From positions 21,601,103 through 21,665,102 of the forward strand of contig NC_087254.1 in the NCBI RefSeq assembly GCF_037042905.1: 64,000 bases of DNA. Reading direction: 5' to 3'. The notes under the pieces are model-generated. The model was not told the DNA's origin, made no database searches, and saw only the letters and a list, made by a program, of their open reading frames with translations. The stretch comes from Lytechinus pictus (taxonomy: Eukaryota > Echinodermata > Echinoidea > Temnopleuroida > Toxopneustidae). Every line of letters starts with the position of its first letter. The stretch's first letter is position 1. A program made the translations under genes and the position numbers. Of the stretch, positions 57,301 through 64,000 are shown one piece after another.

Positions 57301-57920
57301 AGTCTTTGTATCATCTGTCTATTTTGTCATAGTCACCAACGAGACCGACTCCAGACCGATATATCTATTAAGTATAACTTATTACCAATAACAGATTGTC
57401 GGACAGTGTGGACTATTATAATTAGGTTTGATGTCGCTCTCTCGATGAATAGAGCTTTTTAACCTGACACGATAAACGATTATTTAACACAATTATCAGT
57501 CCCTCTATATGTTCGCACTGATACCTCGGTCACATTTGCTCTACAGCAGCCGTACGGCCAGTCGAAAACAGCCGTTTCAACATTTTTTGTACCAGCTACA
57601 TAATACGTGGTTTAAATAAAAATGAATAAAAACGACTGTTTTTATTCGCCGTACGGCCGCCGTAGGGCATATGTGACCGAGGTATGAGTCATCTTCTTTT
57701 ATTTCAGTGTTCAGGGTTATATGCTATTACTTTTTTTTCATATATCTATTTCATGCTTATGAGGTGGCATTTTATAGAACAGAAAGAGAGATGAATTCCA
57801 ACTTCTTCTGAGTCGGAATCAATTTTCGCACTAGGACTATTCACATCACCCCCAATCCTTGAACAACCATGCACAACTATCATCACCAGTATAATTTCCA
57901 CCAACACCATGCAAAAAAAG
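57301..57920. other. 3' flank of the SRCR gene, inverted repeat near 57510-57690
   Basis: The phrase tacctcggtcacatttgctc ... agccgtacggcc is mirrored by gccgtacggccgccgtaggg ... atgtgaccgaggta, an imperfect inverted repeat of about 180 bp (57518-57685). Nothing else seen. Confidence 0.55.
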
Positions 57921-57924
57921 CATC

Positions 57925-58029
57925 ACTAGTACCACCACTATTACTACTACCATTACCACCACCACCACCACTACTATACTACTACTACCACAACTACTAT
58001 TACTACTACTACTACTACTACTACTACTG

Positions 58030-58089
<60 letters not shown>

Positions 58090-58100
58090 TACTACTACTG

Positions 58101-58164
<64 letters not shown>

Positions 58165-58166
58165 CG
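57925..58166. repeat. (TAC)n microsatellite
   Basis: About 200 bp of nearly perfect tac/act trinucleotides with an impure left side. It produces long artefactual Tyr, Thr, Ser and Val frames. Confidence 0.95.
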
Positions 58167-58229
58167 TCAACACCATCGCCATCGCCAATACCACCGTCAC
58201 AACTGCCGTCCACCACACAATAAAATAAT

Positions 58230-61200
58230 AATATAATAGCCGTGAAGATCTTTAAAAATGAAAGATTGTTATTTTGTTATCATTAACATAATTTACTTGT
58301 CTCCACTTTGATACACAAGAGTATGAGGGCACTCTACCATCCAGTCATATTTTTAGCATTGATCTTCTGAGAACAAAACTTTTATCCTTGTTAGATCGCA
58401 CACCTGCACAACTGTTCTTAACAATGCTAAGATCATTATTATCTGTTTGCAATAGTTATCCAGATTTCATCTAATATCATTTTTGCAGGCGGGGGCTATA
58501 ATAAGTGCATGAAATATAATAGTATTCAGCATAATGATATGCATGTATATTATTGTTAATACGACTTTGTAATGCTAATATTTAATGCAAAACAAAGCAG
58601 CGCTCTCACCCCTCTTAAACTGAAACTGTAATGGCGCCATCTACTTTAAGAGTAGGACAAGCTCACAGCGCCACACAATGTGTTTAACAAGCAGATTTTT
58701 TTTATAAGTATACCATTCTAAAATGTTTTGAAGTTTGTTTCAAAATTGGCGAGCTTCTTTTCTTTCCTCATTCTATCAACATAATAATATATTACAAAGT
58801 ACACCAATATAAACTAACAAGTGATTGTTTCACATAGATTTATTTTAGAATATTAACATGATGGATTGGAATAAATATCAAAAGAATTGGTAATACATAA
58901 ATCTTGTTATTATAAATGTAGGCCTATTATAATTTGGAATGGATGCATTTTAAAGAATAATCCATGTATTAATTAATGATTATGATTTTTTTTTTGTAAA
59001 TACTGAGGCAATGAAATGATGAATACACAATTAAGTATATGAAAATGAAATGAGAAATTTGTACAATTGGCTTGACATCCGTTGAAATTTGATGCAATCG
59101 CATAAATATTACTATTTAATTTTTGCCATATGACACATCAAAATCACAGGAGTAAAAATATATGAATTGATTTTGAAAATAGGCAAGTTATATAGGTTAA
59201 ATAAGCATGGTTTTGTATAGCAACGGTTAGCAGAAACAAGGAAATACGAAGCATAAATTATTTCGGTTAATAGGGGTTTGTCATGAAGTGGAAATCTATT
59301 TCAGATTTTAGATTTTATGTCAGGAGGTAGACAAAGAGAAATCGAAACCTTATTTAAGGTTGGTTGAGATGTAATTAACAGACTTTATTTGTTTATGATT
59401 CTTTTTATTTACATCCCTGTAATTTTCTTCGAATGTCCAGGTCGAAGCGGAAAGCCTATAGGCTAGAGTTAAGTTTATTTCCCTTGTATACAGGCAAACA
59501 GGATACTTGTATGGTCAACATCCTCAACTCATTTGATCCTTGTACCTACTTGTTGATTTGTTTTTATGATAAAAATATTACAAAGTTACAACATTTATTC
59601 ATATACACGGTAGTCAACGGTATGTTGTACTTTCAGCGGGTCCTATATTATTTCTGAAGCGCCGGGCGCCAGACAAGAAGCCCCCTTTTTCAAGTCTGTT
59701 ATAACTCGGTCGAGGATTGAACCTATGACCTTCCGTCCATGTAAGAGGATGATATACAACAGAGCCACTATTCCCATCATAATGATGATAACAACAAGAA
59801 CAATCCAAGATAGAACAATATAGAGCTTAGATTTTCCAAATTAGCCCTTGACACGGAATCTCTTGCGTTCCCCTTACACACTATAAGGCTGATTTATGAG
59901 ACGCCATGGATGAGCTCCCGAATGAAAATGACGACGACGACGATGATTCTACTACTACGACTGTTACGACCAGGTTCTAGTACGACTACTGCAAAGCGAA
60001 AAAAAGAAAGATTTTAGATGCCGGGTGAGAGGGGTGCACAAAGTGGGGACACCTTTCATTGTGCAAAATTTCGGTGTGCCCCTGTATAAATGCCTACCTA
60101 CGAAAAAATAGAAATACCTAAACATTTAAAAGACAGGCAGGAAAAGACCACTTTCTAGTTTTACAAGACGTCATACCCCTTCCGTCCCATCCTGACTGCT
60201 TAGATTGAAATCAAAACCAACTGCTTTCGAGTGCAAGCAATTTATCAATTAAAAGTCCCCTCTCGCATTGTCACTTGCGAAATCGATTGTCACCTAAACC
60301 CCATATACCCCACTCTCTTTCTCTCTCCACTCTCTCCTCCTTCAAATTACTGATGGCACTTTGGTTTTGATATACAATTCTTTTATAGATTCCGGTGCAA
60401 GTTTTTGGTTTCATGCCATTACAGGCATTTATCTTTCTTTTCACACCAAGCCAAAGGAGGAAATAACTACGAAAAGGCTCCTGATTGTCAGGAGTATTTT
60501 AGACCACAAGCGTGAAGTATTTTATAAGAGCTAAACAGATATTACACATTCAATTCAGTTCAAATTGCAATTCGCAACTTCAAATTTCAATTAGAGAGCA
60601 TCCTACACGACTTTTTGTTGTTGATTATTTTGTAAGCGGCTGCATGTAGCAGAACAATATGGGAGATTTCAAAGAAGAGGGGTGAAGTACAAGAGAGTGG
60701 AGAATTAAGGGTGCGTCTTTCGTAGTGACGTTAATCGTCGGTCCAACAGTAGTAAATAATAATATCCATAGAGCGTGTCATTATGATATAAATTCTCTAT
60801 GATATCATCTGGTTGATAGGCATGTAAAAGCTCAATTACAAACAAATGCAAGGGGAGTTGGGTGGAGTAGGAGGAAGAGGAGGAGGAGGAGGGATTAGGA
60901 GGAGATGAAGAAGAAAAGGAAAACAAAAAGGAAGGAGGGGAGAAGAAGAAATGGAGAAGCAAAATAAGAGGATGAAGGTCGTGAAGGAAGACGAGAGAGG
61001 AGGAGGAAAGCGGATAAGTAGAAGAGGAAGAGGAGATAGGAGAAAGAGGGAAAATGAGAGGAGCAGAATACCAAGAGGGAATGAAAAAGAATGATAAAAA
61101 GATAAAATCTAGCGAATGAATAAGAATAGACAGAACAGGAGTAAGATTAAATAAAGAAAAAACAGAGATATATCAAAGGCAAAAATGTGAAAATTTAAAA

Positions 61201-61700
61201 ATCCAAAGGAAATAGCCAATTTCCTGATATATTACCATAAAATAATTTTAACAAATTATTATAGTAGTTTCTTTTGGTTTTCTTTTACTTTACTGGTATC
61301 CATCTGGGATGGATATAACACTTAAGTTGTTAAAAGTATTCAGGAAGCCATTTTACTTTTGGTATGTGATGTTTGTTTTAATGATTAAGGGACCTGGAAA
61401 TTGTATTGTTTACCTCTGAGCAAGGGCACTCCTTCCACCAAAGCTGCAAGTCAAATATTATTTTGCCTTTTACACTAGACAGAAGGTGTCAAGCTATATT
61501 TGACAAATTTTAGGTTACGAAATTTACAAACATTATTCTAATGTCAGAAAAATCCTATTATCCTTAACCACGTTGTAACTAACGGACTTTTCTGAGCTGC
61601 TTCTTACAAGTTCCTTATACCCAATCATTAATGACCGCTAAAAGACGGGTACGAGTATTAAAATTGGACTGCACTCCCCCAAGTTTGAACCAACTATAGG
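58230..61700. other. Intergenic, no gene seen
   Basis: AT-rich sequence. Near 59640-59790 a minus-strand B-box-like gttcaatcctc suggests a decayed tRNA-derived SINE. A purine-rich (gga/gaa) tract covers roughly 60850-61080. No exon with protein-like composition was found. Confidence 0.45.
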
Positions 61701-61736
61701 ACTATGGGTACCACCCCCCCTCCCCCATCAATATCA

Positions 61737-61982
61737 ACCGGGCATGGTGGCTCAGTGGTAGAGCGTCCGCCTCATGAACGGGAGGTCGTGGGTTCGATCC
61801 CCAGCCGAGTCATACCAAAGACTTATAAAAATGGGACCTTCTGCCTTCTTGCTTGGCGTTCAGCATTTAGACTGGAGAAGGGTAATAATAACATATTATG
61901 TTATGCAGGGCCCACTGGAAGAGCAGTCTTATGATTGAAGTGGCTACCCTGGGTAAATAAAACGTTATTATTATTATTATTA
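61737..61982 (+). repeat. tRNA-derived SINE, subfamily B
   Basis: Starts accgggcatggtggctcagt with A box, then B box gggttcgatcccc, then the tail gaagtggctaccctgggtaa and (tta)n. The tRNA-like part has no matching acceptor stem, so it is not a tRNA gene. Confidence 0.88.
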
Positions 61983-63577
61983 ATATCCTTGCTCAATAAT
62001 ATGAAGTAGAATCATAATGCAGAACATGTCTCTATACAAATACACAATCCCTGGTAATATTCTCTCTCTGTTTTGCATATAACGGTATTCGCTCACTTTT
62101 ATTTGCTGATCACTTTCGCAAACAATCCTTCCTAAGGATTGGGGTTTTATTTGTTTACAGATGTTCTTAAAAATTACAATTTGAATTGTCAGCCTTCACG
62201 TAGGTCCCTGGCCTACTTTGGAAGTTACAAGACTTCACACTTGCCTTTATGTAAAACGTCATTTATAGAATTGTTTCATAAGAAGGGTCTTGTTATCTTA
62301 CGATATGCTTCCCTCATATTTGAGTGTAATTGTAAAAATACGGGCACCCCCTCCCCTAGTATCTGCTGAGTAGTTGAAAATTGATGAATGAAATAAAAGG
62401 GCAATAGAAAAGAATGAAAGTGAGAGAATGAGAACAATAAGAAGAAAAAAAAGAGAAAGAAATAAGGGAGGGGTAGTATATCAAAATAAAAATATATGAC
62501 GATTATGTTGATGATGATGATGATGATGATGATGACGATGACGATGATCATGGTGTTGATAATGACGATGATGATCATCATGATCATGGTGTTGATGATG
62601 ATGGTGATGATGATGACCACCATGAAAATGATGACGAAGATTATATAGAAGATACTCCGATGATAAAGCAGAAAGAAGAGAAAGTGGAGCATATGCATTT
62701 TCAGTAGCTGAGCTAGACAAACATAAAGAAAAACGTTAGAGAGAGTAGGTGAGAGAGGGAGGGGGTATAGGAAATAAGGGGAGAGGTGGGAGCGAGAGAG
62801 GAAGAAAAAGATGGAGAGAAAAGGGGAGAGAGATAAGAGAGGAATAACAGAAGATGAGGTGGAGAGGTTGTGTCCTGCAAACAAACAAAAACTTATGAAA
62901 AGTATCTTCAACAAAGTTTGGCCTACATGACAATAAAAAAGACACGACCCAACACAAACATCATAACGTCAGAAAGAGAGGCTTAAAAGAAAATAGAATT
63001 TAAATCGATGTATGTCCTTCAATGCACATAAACATAGTTGTATGTTACATGCACGGATTCATATTTTATTCAATTATTAAAAGCCCCAAAGAATATCCGT
63101 TACATGGAGGCATTAAAATTCAATTTGTAAATCCCAAGTGCTTTCTTCGTTGTTGCTCTTCACATTATTCATAACGATGCTAAATTAATTTTCCCTTTTC
63201 CTCTTCATACCTTGTCATATGGGAAGTTGATTATCTCTTCGGTTAAAGAATGAACAATTACACTGTGTTTCCTTTTAAATAACATTCAGGAAGTTCATAC
63301 AGATATTGCATATGCAATTCAAATCAGGCTTCATATAATAATGATAATCGGTATAGGCCTATGACATGTATCAATTGTGTTTCCACTTCTCTTGATTTCA
63401 GTGATGTTGTTGTTGTTGTTTTTGTTGACGTTGTTGAGATTTTCAAGAACAACCCGTGCAGGGATTTTAAAAATCAGGATCTTCCAGAGAATATTGAAGT
63501 ATTCCATGGTAGGAATTACAATTATTTGAACAATATCAGGATTTGATTTAACTGAAACTCCACGAATTTCTAGGTTC
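61983..63577. other. Intergenic, simple-sequence rich
   Basis: A (GAT)n-type microsatellite lies at about 62500-62640 and a purine tract at about 62740-62870. The long minus-strand frame over 62276-62914 is made of these tracts. No gene. Confidence 0.5.
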
Positions 63578-63738
63578 AGGGGAGCGTTTCATGGAAGGAC
63601 TTGTCGGACGTTTTATCCGACATGTCTCATTTTATCCGATTGTTACCATAGTAACAATGCTTCTCAGCAAATCACAATCAAGGAAAGTTTTCAAGTCTGA
63701 CAACTTGTCGGACAAAACTGTTGATGAAACGCTCCCCA
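63578..63738. mobile_element. MITE with ggggagcgtttcat ends, copy 2
   Basis: Same structure and about the same length as 46664-46825: ggggagcgtttcatggaagg at the left, gttgatgaaacgctcccc at the right, with gttaccatagtaac in the middle. Confidence 0.85.
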
Positions 63739-64000
63739 GGATAAATCACATTTTAAAATGGAAAGAAGAATTTTTTTTGTAGATTTACTGTGTTGATATC
63801 TTCATGCATAATCTTCAACTTCGTGATTTAAAAGAATCTTACCTTTGTCTGTTCATTGCGGATGGACTTAACATCAAGTGCATACAGGTGTATAAGTATA
63901 GTCGTGCTAATTGCAATAACGTGAAGTGAAATTACGTTGAAATCGGAACAACAAATACGACAAATAATACAAGTTTAAATTTCAAGTCAAAATAATAAAA
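63739..64000. other. Right edge, no feature seen
   Basis: Unique-looking AT-rich sequence with no exon or repeat that I can support. Confidence 0.5.

Noticed and set aside
57869-58228. 119-residue Tyr/Thr-rich frame and its antisense Ser/Val frame
   Set aside because: Both are translations of the TAC microsatellite.
61741-61812. tRNA-like sequence with A and B boxes
   Set aside because: The acceptor arms do not pair and the sequence continues into a SINE tail shared with another copy; not a functional tRNA gene.
57925-62640. CRISPR-like regular repeats
   Set aside because: The periodic sequences here are trinucleotide microsatellites in a eukaryotic genome, with no spacer structure.
62276-62914. 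212-residue minus-strand frame
   Set aside because: Composed of a GAT-type microsatellite and purine tracts; composition is not protein-like apart from the simple repeats.

Overview
This is animal nuclear DNA: genes are split into short exons with GT-AG introns, the background is AT-rich, tRNA-derived SINEs and foldback elements are frequent, and the motif tacatgta recurs. An echinoderm, most likely a sea urchin, fits best. The reasons are a single-domain SRCR receptor, a metazoan endonuclease IV of a type absent from mammals, and the style of the repeats. That assignment is inference, with no marker gene to prove it.

Four protein-coding genes can be rebuilt exon by exon, and in each one every junction keeps frame. 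(1) LSM11, minus strand, 5 exons, 13749 to 6392, 588 aa: the U7 snRNP Sm-like protein of histone pre-mRNA 3' processing. (2) A DUF4515 coiled-coil gene (CCDC166/BBOF1-like), plus strand, 7 exons, 14033 to 21803, 296 aa. It is head-to-head with LSM11 across 283 bp and contains a probable U12-type intron. (3) An AP endonuclease IV (Nfo/APN1) gene, minus strand, 7 exons, 34985 to 28631, 575 aa, with all nine metal ligands and a roughly 298-residue basic N-terminal extension. (4) A type I membrane receptor, plus strand, 6 exons, 42813 to 55758, 715 aa: signal peptide, one group-A SRCR domain, Ser/Thr-rich stalk, one transmembrane helix, and a 450-residue cytoplasmic tail with tandem tyrosine-bearing repeats.

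Layout: 1-4250 is AT-rich and repeat-poor, perhaps a long 3' UTR of a gene lying off the left edge. 4.2-6.4 kb is intergenic. 6.4-13.7 kb is LSM11 and 14.0-21.8 kb is the DUF4515 gene. 21.8-28.6 kb lies between two convergent genes. 28.6-35.0 kb is endonuclease IV. 35-42.8 kb is intergenic with a LINE reverse-transcriptase relic. 42.8-55.8 kb is the SRCR receptor. 55.8-64 kb is 3' flank with microsatellites, SINEs and a MITE.

The introns hold most of the mobile DNA: a family with internal ~160-190 bp tandem repeats that carry exact AGGTCA-direct-repeat motifs, a TTAA-flanked piggyBac-like element, a TA-flanked 986 bp element, a hAT-like MITE, several foldbacks and two related SINE subfamilies with exchanged tails. 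The four genes do not form a pathway. The only structural relationship is the shared LSM11/DUF4515 promoter interval. I found no clearly new system. The receptor tail, the LSM11 insert, the endonuclease IV extension and the repeat family are the parts most worth following up.
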